NCBI GenBank assembly: GCA_018222695.1
Contig: JAAEZV010000022.1
Location: 1 to 13,272, forward strand
Source of the DNA: Gammaproteobacteria bacterium
Lineage (GTDB): Bacteria; Pseudomonadota; Gammaproteobacteria; Pseudomonadales; Halieaceae
DNA length: 13,272 bases
Direction of reading: 5' to 3'
The notes beneath the pieces were generated by a model that saw only the letters and a list, made by a program, of their open reading frames with translations, ran no database searches and was not told the origin of the DNA. Position 1 is the stretch's first letter, and the number at the start of each line of letters is the position of its first letter. This document shows positions 1 to 7,164 of this stretch, piece by piece. Made by a program: the position numbers and the translations under genes.

Positions 1-654
1 GGATTCGCTTTGCAACGAGCGGAGCGATACCTTGATGCCACCGTTGGCGCCAAGCGGCGCATTCATGACCGCTTTAAAATCCTGACGCTCAAACTCGTCA
101 AACGTGGCCTGAAGGCGCAGGCCGGCCTCACCGGTAGGCTTCGAGCGCTGGATGTTGATCACGCCACCGATAGTATTCCGGCCAAACAGGGTGCCCTGAG
201 GTCCGCGCAGCACTTCGATCGCTTCCACGTCGAACAGGTCGACATTCGCACCCGCCGTTGACGAGTAGAACACGCCGTCCACTGACACAGCGACCGTCGG
301 CTCAAAGGTCTTTTCCAGATCATCGAGGCCAACACCGCGAATGGAGGCTGCCAGAGCGGAGCCGGCAAACGGCTGCGCAATTAGCTCGACATTGGGCGCC
401 ATCTTGGCGACGTCCACAACAGAATTCAGATTGCCGCGCTCGATCATACCGGCGGTCAATGCAGTCACCGCAACGGGCACGTCCTGCAGTGATTCCGCGC
501 GCTTCCGGGCGGTGACCACCACCTCTTCGAGGCCGGCAGCAGATTCCTCTTGCGCGATGGCGGGTACAGCAGTCAGTGCGCCAACTGCCGTCGCAGCTAG
601 CGCTGCGTGAATGGCGCGGCGGATGCAGATAGAAGGATGTTGGGATTGTGGCAT
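1..654 (-). CDS. TonB-dependent outer-membrane receptor, N-terminal part (partial)
   Basis: The first 218 codons of a TonB-dependent receptor; the gene continues beyond base 1. A basic start followed by a hydrophobic stretch and AVPAIA gives a signal peptide with likely cleavage after Ala34. A TonB box, LEEVVVTA, lies at residues 42-49 and is followed by RKR. The plug domain follows, with VPVAVTAL near 59-66, SIRGVG near 104-109, and the diagnostic EVLRGPQGTLFG at 147-158 followed by RNTIGGVIN. The family imports substrates such as iron chelates, cobalamin or oligosaccharides across the outer membrane using TonB-ExbB-ExbD energy. The barrel, which sets specificity, is outside the window, so the ligand is unknown. 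The start codon is supported by a purine-rich ribosome-binding site, GAGAGGACAGG, a few bases upstream. No FecR, sigma-factor or transport gene adjoins it here. I am sure of the family, not of the substrate. Confidence 0.95.
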   Translation of the reverse strand, partial: MPQSQHPSICIRRAIHAALAATAVGALTAVPAIAQEESAAGLEEVVVTARKRAESLQDVPVAVTALTAGMIERGNLNSVVDVAKMAPNVELIAQPFAGSALAASIRGVGLDDLEKTFEPTVAVSVDGVFYSSTAGANVDLFDVEAIEVLRGPQGTLFGRNTIGGVINIQRSKPTGEAGLRLQATFDEFERQDFKAVMNAPLGANGGIKVSLRSLQSES

Positions 655-1021
655 GGTGACCTGTCCTCTCATTAATTTGTGGGCGCTTTTCCGGGATGGA
701 CCGTCTTGTTTGCGGAGCCTATCCAGTTAAGCCGGCGAAGGCTGACATATGTTTTCTTTGGACGCAAACAATGGTGATTGTTTTTTTACACAATTCTCAT
801 CCTGAGGGAGAAAAATGGCTTAGATAAGCCAAAAGGAGAGAGAACGAATTTACAGTTTTTATGCTTAAGGGGCGGAAAGGGTGCTTTAAAGGGCTCGGTT
901 TTCATACCGAAAATGACGTCGACAGGGATCAATTATTAAGGCCAACCTCTTCTAGCCTGACATCCTTTTTTGCAACTTCAGATCCCCGGTATCCGCACGG
1001 CATCGGCGGGATCAAGGGGGC
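655..1021. other. Non-coding region between the GFA-like gene and the TonB receptor
   Basis: This 367-base gap holds no convincing gene. It is more AT-rich than its surroundings, especially 775-960, as expected of a control region. It must contain the receptor promoter on the minus strand, but no -35/-10 pair stands out. One perfect inverted repeat (816-831) is listed separately. An open frame of 54 codons on the plus strand (861-1025) has no ribosome-binding site at a sensible distance and runs into the 3' end of the neighbouring gene, so I do not call it. Confidence 0.6.
808..831 (-). terminator. Inverted repeat TGGCTTA-GA-TAAGCCA: weak terminator, attenuator or operator
   Basis: A perfect 7-2-7 inverted repeat occupies 816-831. 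Read on the minus strand it can fold as TGGCTT, tetraloop ATCT, AAGCCA and is followed directly by ATTTTTC. That matches a modest intrinsic terminator for the GFA-like gene, about 190 bases past its stop, or an attenuator in the leader of the receptor gene. The stem has only three GC pairs, and the same symmetry would also suit a dimeric repressor. I cannot separate these from sequence alone. Confidence 0.4.
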
Positions 1022-1432
1022 TTAGGCAGCCGGGTTTTGCTCGAAGCCGGGCATCCTGTCATCCGCTGGCAGCCAATCACGGGCCGTGCTGGTCCAGCAG
1101 GTGAAGTCTATTGAGAGCCAGCTGGTGTCCTCCATCCCCCCGGCTTTGATAAACATCTGGCCGGGGATCTCGTCGACGAAGGTGAACATCTGGCTGCCGC
1201 ATGTGGGGCAAAACCCGCGGTTGACGTGGGAACCATCAAAACCACGTGATGCGTAGGTCTTGTACTCGCCCTCAATCTTGACGGCGTCTTGGGGAAACAT
1301 AATGACGGTGGCCTTGCCCGACCCGGTGACACGTTGGCAGTCTTTGCAGTGGCAATGGAGTTTCATCGCGGCCTGCGTCTCGTCAAATTCGTATTGAACG
1401 CTACCGCACAAACAATGACCTTTCTGCATCAT
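1022..1432 (-). CDS. GFA/CENP-V family zinc-binding protein
   Basis: A 136-residue protein of the GFA (glutathione-dependent formaldehyde-activating enzyme / CENP-V) fold. Seven cysteines fall in the family's zinc-site pattern: C7-x-C9 in GHCLCGSV, C27-x-C29-x2-C32 in HCHCKDCQR, and C75-x2-C78 in FCPTCGS. Length and motif order match stand-alone family members. Most such proteins have no proven activity, and the formaldehyde-glutathione role of the founder should not be transferred. Two Met codons stand in tandem at the start; GGGAG lies about six bases upstream, so either can serve. It lies between a hydrolase and a TonB receptor on the same strand, but gaps of 105 and 367 bases and its own candidate promoter suggest separate transcription. 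Confidence 0.92.
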   Translation of the reverse strand: MMQKGHCLCGSVQYEFDETQAAMKLHCHCKDCQRVTGSGKATVIMFPQDAVKIEGEYKTYASRGFDGSHVNRGFCPTCGSQMFTFVDEIPGQMFIKAGGMEDTSWLSIDFTCWTSTARDWLPADDRMPGFEQNPAA

Positions 1433-1462
1433 GCACTCCCATTGTGGTTTTAGCCTTCAAGA

Positions 1463-1490
1463 ACTGTATCAGGCTGACTGCTCCGCACAA
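1463..1490 (-). promoter_or_regulatory. Candidate sigma-70 promoter for the GFA-like gene
   Basis: On the minus strand a -35-like TTGTGC (1485-1490) and a -10-like TACAGT (1463-1468) are separated by 16 bases. They sit about 30 bases upstream of the GFA-like start codon. Each hexamer matches the consensus only in part (3/6 and 4/6), so this is a plausible rather than a firm call. Confidence 0.3.
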
Positions 1491-1537
1491 AGCTGATAGC
1501 TCCGCGCCGAGAAGGGTGATTCAGTCGATGTAGGACA

Positions 1538-2491
1538 TCAGCTCTCAATGCCGGCTAATCGTCGGATGGCCGCATAGCGCGTCGCCCAGATTCGTTGGCT
1601 CAATGCTGCCTGAGGCGCGAACAATTCGGAGGCGTGGTAGGCGCCTGTCCACAGATGAAATTCTACCGGGACACCCGATGCAGAGAGCCGTTGCGCAATC
1701 AGAATGTCCTCGTCTCGGAACAGGTCAAGGTCGCCCACGTCGATGTAGGTGGGTGGCAGCCCCGATAAATCCTCTGCTCTGGCAGGCGCTGCATAGGCGT
1801 CGGGTTCCGCATCGCCGAGGTACCAGTTCCAGGCTTCAATAGAGCCCTCGCGATCCCAGATGCCGATGTCTACCACGGTTCTAGAGGAGGCTGTGTGATG
1901 CCGATCGTCGATCATAGGGTAGATGGGGAGTAGATACTTAAGCTTAGGTCCGTCACGATCGCGCAGCATCAATGTGGCGGCCAGCGCCAGCCCCTCACCC
2001 GCGCACGCCCCCATCAGGCCGATGTTATGGGTGTCCATTCCCAGCGCTGAGGCGTTTTCAAACACCCAACAGATGCCGGCGTAGCAATCTTCTGGTGCGG
2101 CGGGGTAAGCGTGCTCAGGCGCCTTGCGATAATCAATAGAAGCAATCGGGATCCCCAGCTCAGAGGCGGTGATTTTCAAAACCTCATCCTGGCTCTCTAG
2201 GTTGCCCATGATCATGCCGCCGCCGTGGATGTAGATGAGCCCGGGAGCCGGCGCGGTGGCGTTTTTCGGTTGATACAACCTCAGGGACAACTCACTTTCG
2301 GGCCCGGTATAGGTGTGGTCCGACACGTCTAGGTTGGGATACTCCCCTCTAGGGGCTGCGGCGCGGAAAGCCTCGTAGGCTGCGCGGCGCTGAACAATAT
2401 CCGGAATGCCGTTCAGGCCACCGGGCAGTGCGCCCCAGAGGATTTCCAATGCGGGTTTACTCTCTTCATCAATACGGTCCCACAAAGACAT
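1538..2491 (-). CDS. Alpha/beta hydrolase of the HSL (fold-3) family with Cys at the nucleophile position
   Basis: A 317-residue alpha/beta hydrolase of the hormone-sensitive-lipase type. The oxyanion motif HGGG is at 89-92. DYRKAPEHAYPAA (about 120-132) and PIYPMIDDR (about 189-197) are typical of the family. The catalytic acid and histidine are in place: Asp256 in DLDLFRDED and His286 in GAYHAS. The nucleophile elbow, normally GDSAGG or GESAGGG, reads GACAGEG at 161-167, so Ser is replaced by Cys163; the codon is TGC, two base changes away from AGT-type and one from AGC/TCC-type serine codons. Relatives hydrolyse short acyl esters or lactones; with Cys, activity may be altered, thioester-like or lost. 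A GAGGGAG ribosome-binding site precedes the start, and a -10-like TACACT lies about 30 bases upstream. There is no lipoprotein signal or export sequence, so it is probably cytoplasmic. The substrate is unknown. Confidence 0.93.
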   Translation of the reverse strand: MSLWDRIDEESKPALEILWGALPGGLNGIPDIVQRRAAYEAFRAAAPRGEYPNLDVSDHTYTGPESELSLRLYQPKNATAPAPGLIYIHGGGMIMGNLESQDEVLKITASELGIPIASIDYRKAPEHAYPAAPEDCYAGICWVFENASALGMDTHNIGLMGACAGEGLALAATLMLRDRDGPKLKYLLPIYPMIDDRHHTASSRTVVDIGIWDREGSIEAWNWYLGDAEPDAYAAPARAEDLSGLPPTYIDVGDLDLFRDEDILIAQRLSASGVPVEFHLWTGAYHASELFAPQAALSQRIWATRYAAIRRLAGIES

Positions 2492-2598
2492 GGTGCGTTG
2501 CTCCCTCGTGACGAGCGCGGAGTGTACCGCTTATCGCCCGCAAATGGAGGGACTCAGTACAGTGTGGACATGGCTCTGGGTGAGTATTGTGTTCCCAC

Positions 2599-2626
2599 AA
2601 AAAAAGGCGCACTGAGTGCGCCTTTT
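2599..2626 (-). terminator. Intrinsic terminator of nrdAB
   Basis: A GC-rich hairpin GGCGCAC-TGA-GTGCGCC at 2606-2622 is followed on the minus strand by seven T residues (A-tract at 2599-2605 on the plus strand). It begins about 20 bases after the nrdB stop codon. A shorter T run on the other side (2623-2626) could give weak plus-strand termination as well. This separates nrdAB from the downstream hydrolase gene. Confidence 0.9.
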
Positions 2627-2642
2627 ATCAATAAGAGACCGC

Positions 2643-3893
2643 TCAGTCCCAGCTCAGTGCGCCGCCTGTCTGGTACTCGATGACTCGAGTCTCAAAGAAG
2701 TTCTTCTCTTTCCGCAGGTCCATAATCTCGGACATCCACGGGAAGGGGTTTTGTGCGCCCGGGAACTGCTCGGAGAGCCCCAGTTGGGTCAGGCGTCGGT
2801 TAGCGATGAAGTGGAGGTACTCTTCCATCATCGCTGCGTTCATGCCTAGTACGCCTCGCGGCATAGTGTCCCGCGCGTACTCAATCTCGAGTGCGGTGCC
2901 CTCTAGAATCATTTGGGTGACTTCTTCCTTAAACTCATCGGTCCAGAGATGCGGGTTTTCCAATTTTATCTGGTTGATCACATCGATACCGAAGTTCAGG
3001 TGCATCGACTCGTCGCGGAGGATGTATTGGAACTGTTCCGCCACGCCGGTCATCTTGTTGCGGCGGCCCATGGACAAGATTTGCGTGAAGCCGCAATAGA
3101 AGAAAATGCCCTCCGTAACACCATAGAAGCCAATCAGATTGCGCAGTAGCTGTTGATCAGCCTCGATCGTGCCGGTGCTGAAGTTGGGGTCAGACAGCTC
3201 GTGGGTATGACTGAGGGACCACGCGGCCTTTTTCGCTACCGACGGCACCTCGCGGTACATGTTGAAGATTTCACCTTCATCCATACCGAGGGATTCGATG
3301 CAGTATTGGTAAGCGTGGGTATGGATGGCCTCTTCAAAGGCCTGCCGCAGCAAATACTGTCGGCACTCCGGGTTGGTGATTAAGCGGTAGATGCCGAGCA
3401 CCAGGTTATTGGCTACCAGAGAATCCGCTGTCGAGAAATATCCGAGAGAACGCATCACGATGCGGCGCTCGTCCTCACTCAGACCGTCGCTGCTCTTCCA
3501 GGTGGCGACATCGGCGGTCATGTTGATTTCCTGAGGCATCCAGTGGTTGGCACAACCATCCAGATACTTCTGCCAAGCCCAGTCGTACTTGAAGGGCACG
3601 AGCTGATTGAGATCAGCGCGGCAGTTGATCATGGCTTTCTCATCAACCGATAGGCGTGAAGCGCCCATTTCAAGCTCTTCGACGCCTGCCGAGGCGTCCA
3701 TATTGGCGATCACCGCTTCTGCCGCTTGCATCGCCTCGGGCGAAGGCTCCGCAGGTGTGGGCTCAGTAGCCGCGCTTTCCGGTGCGGTTACGACCTCCTG
3801 CGCCGCTGCTGCTGCCGCTACCACGGCGGGTTCGGGGGCTGCCGTTGCAGCCGCACTGTCTTCCTGATTGTAGTCGTCCCAAGTCAACATCAT
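2643..3893 (-). CDS. nrdB: Ribonucleoside-diphosphate reductase class I, beta subunit (R2)
   Basis: The radical-generating subunit of aerobic ribonucleotide reductase, which with NrdA makes dNDPs from NDPs. All six di-metal ligands of the family are visible: Asp157 (STADSLV), Glu188 and His191 (EEAIHTHAY), Glu261 (TEGIFF), Glu295 and His298 (RDESMH). Tyr195 occupies the tyrosyl-radical position, so a class Ia-type radical cofactor is expected. Near the C-terminus, Tyr407 in [11 protein letters not shown] is the likely inter-subunit radical-transfer residue, and the tail is the NrdA-docking end. Residues about 12-75 form an Ala/Pro/Glu-rich, probably disordered linker after a conserved MLTWDDY start; Pseudomonas NrdB has a similar extension. 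Two Met codons stand in tandem; the second (3890) lies better behind AGGAG (7 bases against 4) and matches the family start. It follows nrdA by 29 bases in one operon. Confidence 0.98.
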   Translation of the reverse strand: MMLTWDDYNQEDSAAATAAPEPAVVAAAAAAQEVVTAPESAATEPTPAEPSPEAMQAAEAVIANMDASAGVEELEMGASRLSVDEKAMINCRADLNQLVPFKYDWAWQKYLDGCANHWMPQEINMTADVATWKSSDGLSEDERRIVMRSLGYFSTADSLVANNLVLGIYRLITNPECRQYLLRQAFEEAIHTHAYQYCIESLGMDEGEIFNMYREVPSVAKKAAWSLSHTHELSDPNFSTGTIEADQQLLRNLIGFYGVTEGIFFYCGFTQILSMGRRNKMTGVAEQFQYILRDESMHLNFGIDVINQIKLENPHLWTDEFKEEVTQMILEGTALEIEYARDTMPRGVLGMNAAMMEEYLHFIANRRLTQLGLSEQFPGAQNPFPWMSEIMDLRKEKNFFETRVIEYQTGGALSWD

Positions 3894-3922
3894 CGTTCTC
3901 CTATTACAACGTGTGGCCGCTC

Positions 3923-6808
3923 TTACTGGCAGGCTTCACAGTCTGGATCGTCCAGCGAGCAGGCCTGAGGCACTGGTGCTGGCTGAGGGGTTTCGGTAGC
4001 GCTGGACACGGCGTTGAGATTGCCCGTATCTACCGTCGATTTTTCGGTGCCGGTGGCGGCCAGGGATCTCAGGTAATACGTCGTTTTGAGACCGCTGAAC
4101 CACGCCATGCGGTAGGTCACGTCCAGCTTCTTGCCGCTGGCATTATTAATGTAAAGATTCAGAGACTGCGCCTGGTCTATCCACTTCTGACGGCGGCTCG
4201 CGCTGTTGACCAACCAGCGGGGTTCGACTTCAAACGCCGTGGCGTATTTGGCTTTCAGGTCGGCTGGAATACGGTCGATGGTTTGCACGCTGCCGTCGAA
4301 GTATTTCAGATCGTTGACCATGACCTTGTCCCACAGATCGCGGCTCTTCAGATCATTGACCAGGTACGGGTTCACGACAGTGAACTCACCCGACAGATTC
4401 GATTTCACGTACAGGTTCTGATACGTGGGCTCGATGGACTGAGATACGCCCGTGATATTGGCAATGGTCGCCGTGGGTGCGATGGCCATTACATTCGTAT
4501 TGCGCATGCCCGCTGAGGCCACCTTGGTCTTCAGTGCGTCCCAGTCGAGGGTCTTGTCACGATTGACGTCGATATACTTTTCGCCCCGTTGCTCAATCAA
4601 AATATCCAGTGAATCAAGCGGGAAGATGCCGCGGCTCCACAGCGATCCTTCGTAGGATGAGTAGCTGCCTCGTTCACTCGCCAGCTCACTGGACGCCTCG
4701 ATGGCGAAGTAGCTGATAGCCTCCATGGAGCGATCTGCAAAAGTAACCGCTCCCTCTGATCCATAGGGTGCATCGATCTTGTAAAGCGCATCCTGGAAGC
4801 CCATCAGGCCGAGACCAATCGGGCGATGACGGAAATTCGATGTCTCCGCCTGAGGCACAGAGTAGTAGTTGATGTCGATCACGTTATCGAGCATCCGGAT
4901 CGCCGTGCGCACGGTGCCCCTGAGCTTGTCGAGATTTAGTTCACCGTTCTCAATGTGCTGCGGCAAATTCACCGAGCCCAGATTGCAAACCGCTATCTCT
5001 TCAGAGTTGGTGTTCAACGTGATCTCGGTGCAAAGATTGGATGAGTGCACGACGCCACAGTGTTGCTGGGGCGAGCGCAGATTGCAGGGATCTTTGAAGG
5101 TCATCCAGGGGTGACCTGTCTCAAAGATCATGCCCAGCATCTTGCGCCACAGGTTCTGTGCCTTCAGCGTTTTATACAGCTTGAGCTCGCCATCCCGCGC
5201 CATCTGCTCGTATTGCTCGTAGCGCTCCTCGAAGGCAGTGCCATACAGGTCATGCAGGTCCGGCACGTCGTTAGGTGAAAACAGGGTCCAATCACCATCC
5301 TCGAATACGCGCTTCATAAACAGATCGGGGATCCAGTTGGCGGTATTCATGTCATGGGTTCGGCGACGGTCATCACCGGTGTTTTTGCGCAGGTCGAGGA
5401 ATTCCTCGATATCCATGTGCCAGGTTTCAAGGTAGGCGCATACTGCCCCTTTGCGCTTGCCGCCCTGATTCACCGCTACTGCGGTGTCATTGACGACTTT
5501 CAGGAAGGGCACGATGCCTTGGCTTTTGCCGTTGGTGCCCTTGATGTAAGCACCCAGCGCCCGCACGGGTGTCCAGTCGTTACCGAGGCCCCCGGCAAAC
5601 TTGGACAGCATGGCGTTGTCCTGAATCGCCCCGTAAATGCCGAACAGATCGTCGGGTACGGTCGTCAGATAACAGGAGCTCAGCTGCGGCCGAAGGGTGC
5701 CAGAGTTGAACAGTGTCGGTGTCGAGCTCATGTAGTCGAAGGACGACAACAGTCGATAAAATTCGATCGCTCGCGCATTGGGGTTGTCTTCCCGCACAGA
5801 AAGTCCCATTGCGACCCGCATAAAGAAGATCTGCGGCAGCTCGAAACGCACCTCATCGCTGTGGATAAAGTAGCGGTCATACAAAGTCTGAAGCCCGAGA
5901 TACGTGAACTGCAGATCTCGCTCTGCTTCCAGCGCTTCGCCCAGCATGTCGAGGTCAAAGTCGGCGAGATTGGGTGCCAGCAGCTCCAGCTCAATGCCGC
6001 GCTGGATGAACGCCTTGAGTGCCTGCGGGTAATACGTGCTCATCTCCCCTTGTGTGGCGCTCTCGGCGACGCCCATGAAGCTCAGACCTTCTGCCCGCAG
6101 ATCATCGAGTAGCAGCCTCGCGGCCGCGTAGCTGTAGTTGGGCTCCTGCTCGATCAAGGTGCGTGCCGTGATCACCAGTGAGGTACTGCACTCTTTCGCC
6201 GATACGCCGTCGTAAAGATTGCGCAGGGCCTCATCGATGATGGCGGACTCGCTGACATCCTGCAGTCCGGCACAGGCTTCGGTGACGATGGTGCCAATGC
6301 GCTCGATATCCAGAGGTGCTTTGCTGCCGTCGGGCTGGACAATGTTGATGCCCTTTGCCGCGGCCTGTGATTCAGGGGACAGCTCGACCTTTGCATCACG
6401 TTCCTGGCGTCGCGCTTCTCGATAGATCACATAGTCACGCGCGATTTTGTGCTCGCCGCCGCGCATCAATTCCAGCTCGACCTGATCCTGAATGTCCTCG
6501 ATGTGCAGCGTGCCGCCCGAGGGCATGCGGCGCTTAAAGGTTGCGACGACCTGCGAAGTCAGGTTGGCAACCGTTTCATGAATGCGGCTACTGGCGGCAG
6601 CGGTGCCACCTTCCACAGCCAAAAAGGCTTTGGTAATCGCAACCGTGATTTTGCTGTCCTCAAAAGGCACCACCGTGCCGTTGCGTTTGATGACCCGCAA
6701 CTGGCCGGGCGCAGTGGCGGACAATCTTGTCGGATTGGGGTTTTCTCGGGTCGCAGCTGGAGTGGACGCGACGCTTTCTTGTTCTACTGACTCACTGCCT
6801 GTTTGCAT
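3923..6808 (-). CDS. nrdA: Ribonucleoside-diphosphate reductase class I, alpha subunit (R1)
   Basis: The catalytic subunit of ribonucleotide reductase, 961 residues. An N-terminal ATP-cone at about 37-135 begins with [18 protein letters not shown] and is the overall-activity site (ATP on, dATP off). A second cone-like domain at about 153-240 lacks the basic KR motif and looks degenerate. The barrel carries the active-site residues: Cys379 (SSCYLTT) and Cys608 (AVCNLGS) as the redox pair, and Asn591, Cys593 and Glu595 in NLCTEI, matching E. coli C225, C462, N437, C439 and E441. The C-terminal tail ends with Cys950, Cys957 and Cys960 ([12 protein letters not shown]), the shuttle thiols reduced by thioredoxin or glutaredoxin. 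Length and domain plan match the Pseudomonas enzyme. The ribosome-binding site is weak (GAGGCAG). The upstream region has a promoter and NrdR-like boxes, and the leader is about 130 bases. Confidence 0.98.
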   Translation of the reverse strand: MQTGSESVEQESVASTPAATRENPNPTRLSATAPGQLRVIKRNGTVVPFEDSKITVAITKAFLAVEGGTAAASSRIHETVANLTSQVVATFKRRMPSGGTLHIEDIQDQVELELMRGGEHKIARDYVIYREARRQERDAKVELSPESQAAAKGINIVQPDGSKAPLDIERIGTIVTEACAGLQDVSESAIIDEALRNLYDGVSAKECSTSLVITARTLIEQEPNYSYAAARLLLDDLRAEGLSFMGVAESATQGEMSTYYPQALKAFIQRGIELELLAPNLADFDLDMLGEALEAERDLQFTYLGLQTLYDRYFIHSDEVRFELPQIFFMRVAMGLSVREDNPNARAIEFYRLLSSFDYMSSTPTLFNSGTLRPQLSSCYLTTVPDDLFGIYGAIQDNAMLSKFAGGLGNDWTPVRALGAYIKGTNGKSQGIVPFLKVVNDTAVAVNQGGKRKGAVCAYLETWHMDIEEFLDLRKNTGDDRRRTHDMNTANWIPDLFMKRVFEDGDWTLFSPNDVPDLHDLYGTAFEERYEQYEQMARDGELKLYKTLKAQNLWRKMLGMIFETGHPWMTFKDPCNLRSPQQHCGVVHSSNLCTEITLNTNSEEIAVCNLGSVNLPQHIENGELNLDKLRGTVRTAIRMLDNVIDINYYSVPQAETSNFRHRPIGLGLMGFQDALYKIDAPYGSEGAVTFADRSMEAISYFAIEASSELASERGSYSSYEGSLWSRGIFPLDSLDILIEQRGEKYIDVNRDKTLDWDALKTKVASAGMRNTNVMAIAPTATIANITGVSQSIEPTYQNLYVKSNLSGEFTVVNPYLVNDLKSRDLWDKVMVNDLKYFDGSVQTIDRIPADLKAKYATAFEVEPRWLVNSASRRQKWIDQAQSLNLYINNASGKKLDVTYRMAWFSGLKTTYYLRSLAATGTEKSTVDTGNLNAVSSATETPQPAPVPQACSLDDPDCEACQ

Positions 6809-6908
6809 ATCTTGGGCTGCCTCTGAAACGCCAATTTTTTGTGGTGTGCTGGTCCTTTTATTTCCGGAAACGGGCCTCCGTTGAGCTTTTTCTGGTTTTT
6901 TGGCTCAA

Positions 6909-6924
6909 CATCTATATGTAGGGG
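6909..6924. promoter_or_regulatory. NrdR-box-like site, promoter-distal copy
   Basis: The core CTATATGTAG (6912-6921) fits the NrdR-box core C-W-A-T-A-T-A-T-W-G with a single deviation. It lies just downstream of the candidate nrdA transcription start. NrdR is a zinc-finger/ATP-cone repressor of ribonucleotide reductase genes that binds paired boxes about three helical turns apart. Confidence 0.6.
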
Positions 6925-6940
6925 TTCACTGCTCCGGAAA

Positions 6941-6956
6941 CCCCAAGATAGGCGGG
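6941..6956. promoter_or_regulatory. Degenerate second NrdR-box-like site overlapping the -10
   Basis: This site is centred 32 bases from the better box at 6909-6924, the expected spacing. On the minus strand it keeps TATCTTG, the right half of the box, while the left half is poor. The two boxes are joined by the inverted repeat GGGGTT (6921-6926) and AACCCC (6939-6944), so they share TATnTwGGGGTT in mirror orientation. It overlaps the candidate -10 hexamer, a position that would suit repression. Confidence 0.4.
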
Positions 6957-6973
6957 TATGACCGACAATGCAA
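6945..6973 (-). promoter_or_regulatory. Candidate sigma-70 promoter of nrdAB
   Basis: On the minus strand TTGCAT (6968-6973) and TATCTT (6945-6950) are separated by exactly 17 bases. The start would fall near 6938, giving a leader of about 130 bases. The hexamers match 3/6 and 4/6 of the consensus, which suits a promoter under added control. The overlap with NrdR-like boxes strengthens the call. Confidence 0.5.
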
Positions 6974-6995
6974 GCAGAGGATGCTGGGTCTTTTT

Positions 6996-7015
6996 TGTGG
7001 ACATTCTGTGGGTAA
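6996..7015 (-). promoter_or_regulatory. Two DnaA-box-like nonamers upstream of the nrdAB promoter
   Basis: TGTGGGTAA at 7007-7015 matches the DnaA box TGTGGATAA at 8 of 9 positions, and TGTGGACAT at 6996-7004 at 7 of 9. They face the same way, 11 bases apart start to start, just upstream of the -35. DnaA is known to act on nrdAB in E. coli from boxes upstream of the promoter. Short degenerate motifs like these also arise by chance. Confidence 0.35.
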
Positions 7016-7071
7016 ACGATCGCCGTCGGCGAGTCTGTCGAGCTAAGCCACTGACTTTTATATTGAAAACA

Positions 7072-7100
7072 GGCTTATCCCCGCGAATGCGGGGGCGTGG
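7072..7100. repeat. Solitary hairpin resembling a type I-E CRISPR repeat
   Basis: A perfect stem CCCCGC, loop GAAT, GCGGGG spans 7079-7094. On the plus strand it is preceded by GGCTTAT; on the minus strand it reads through GCGGGGATAAGCC. The stem and the ATAA flank match the core of the E. coli-type I-E repeat, whereas the loop and the other flank do not. I see no second copy about 60 bases to either side and no cas gene, so it is not an array. It lies about 70 bases past the argF stop and could act as a poor terminator (no T-tract) or be a dispersed hairpin element. Confidence 0.45.
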
Positions 7101-7144
7101 AAGATTTCTGTGACTTTCTCGGAAAAAACGGTAATACCCACAGC

Positions 7145-7156
7145 CCCGGGCCCGGG
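7145..7156. repeat. 12-bp perfect GC palindrome downstream of argF
   Basis: CCCGGGCCCGGG is a perfect palindrome nine bases past the argF stop codon. On the minus strand the nearest T run (TTTTTT) is about 15 bases further on, so it is a poor candidate for a standard intrinsic terminator. Its role is unknown. Confidence 0.35.
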
Positions 7157-7164
7157 CAGGGCAA

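Noticed and set aside
790..812. Possible Fur box upstream of the TonB receptor (minus strand TGAGAAT half-site)
   Set aside because: Only one half matches (6 of 7); the other half does not, so iron control is not supported.
861..1025. 54-codon open frame on the plus strand in the 655-1021 gap
   Set aside because: The only ribosome-binding-like AAGGAG is about 25 bases from the ATG, the composition is unremarkable, and it ends inside the 3' end of the GFA-like gene on the other strand.
5354..6112. Long open frame (252 codons) on the plus strand opposite nrdA; a similar one of 244 codons at 3782-4516
   Set aside because: Both are antisense to clearly coding nrdA/nrdB sequence, show no recognisable motifs, and are expected by chance in GC-rich genes.
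6863..6941. Nine-base direct repeat TCCGGAAAC at 6863-6871 and 6933-6941
   Set aside because: A 9-base match within a gap of about 350 bases is reasonably likely by chance, and the flanks do not agree.
7018..7160. CRISPR array around the I-E-like hairpin
   Set aside because: I find no second repeat at a spacing of about 60 bases on either side; neighbouring palindromes (CGCCG-T-CGGCG near 7021 and CCCGGGCCCGGG at 7145) have different sequences.
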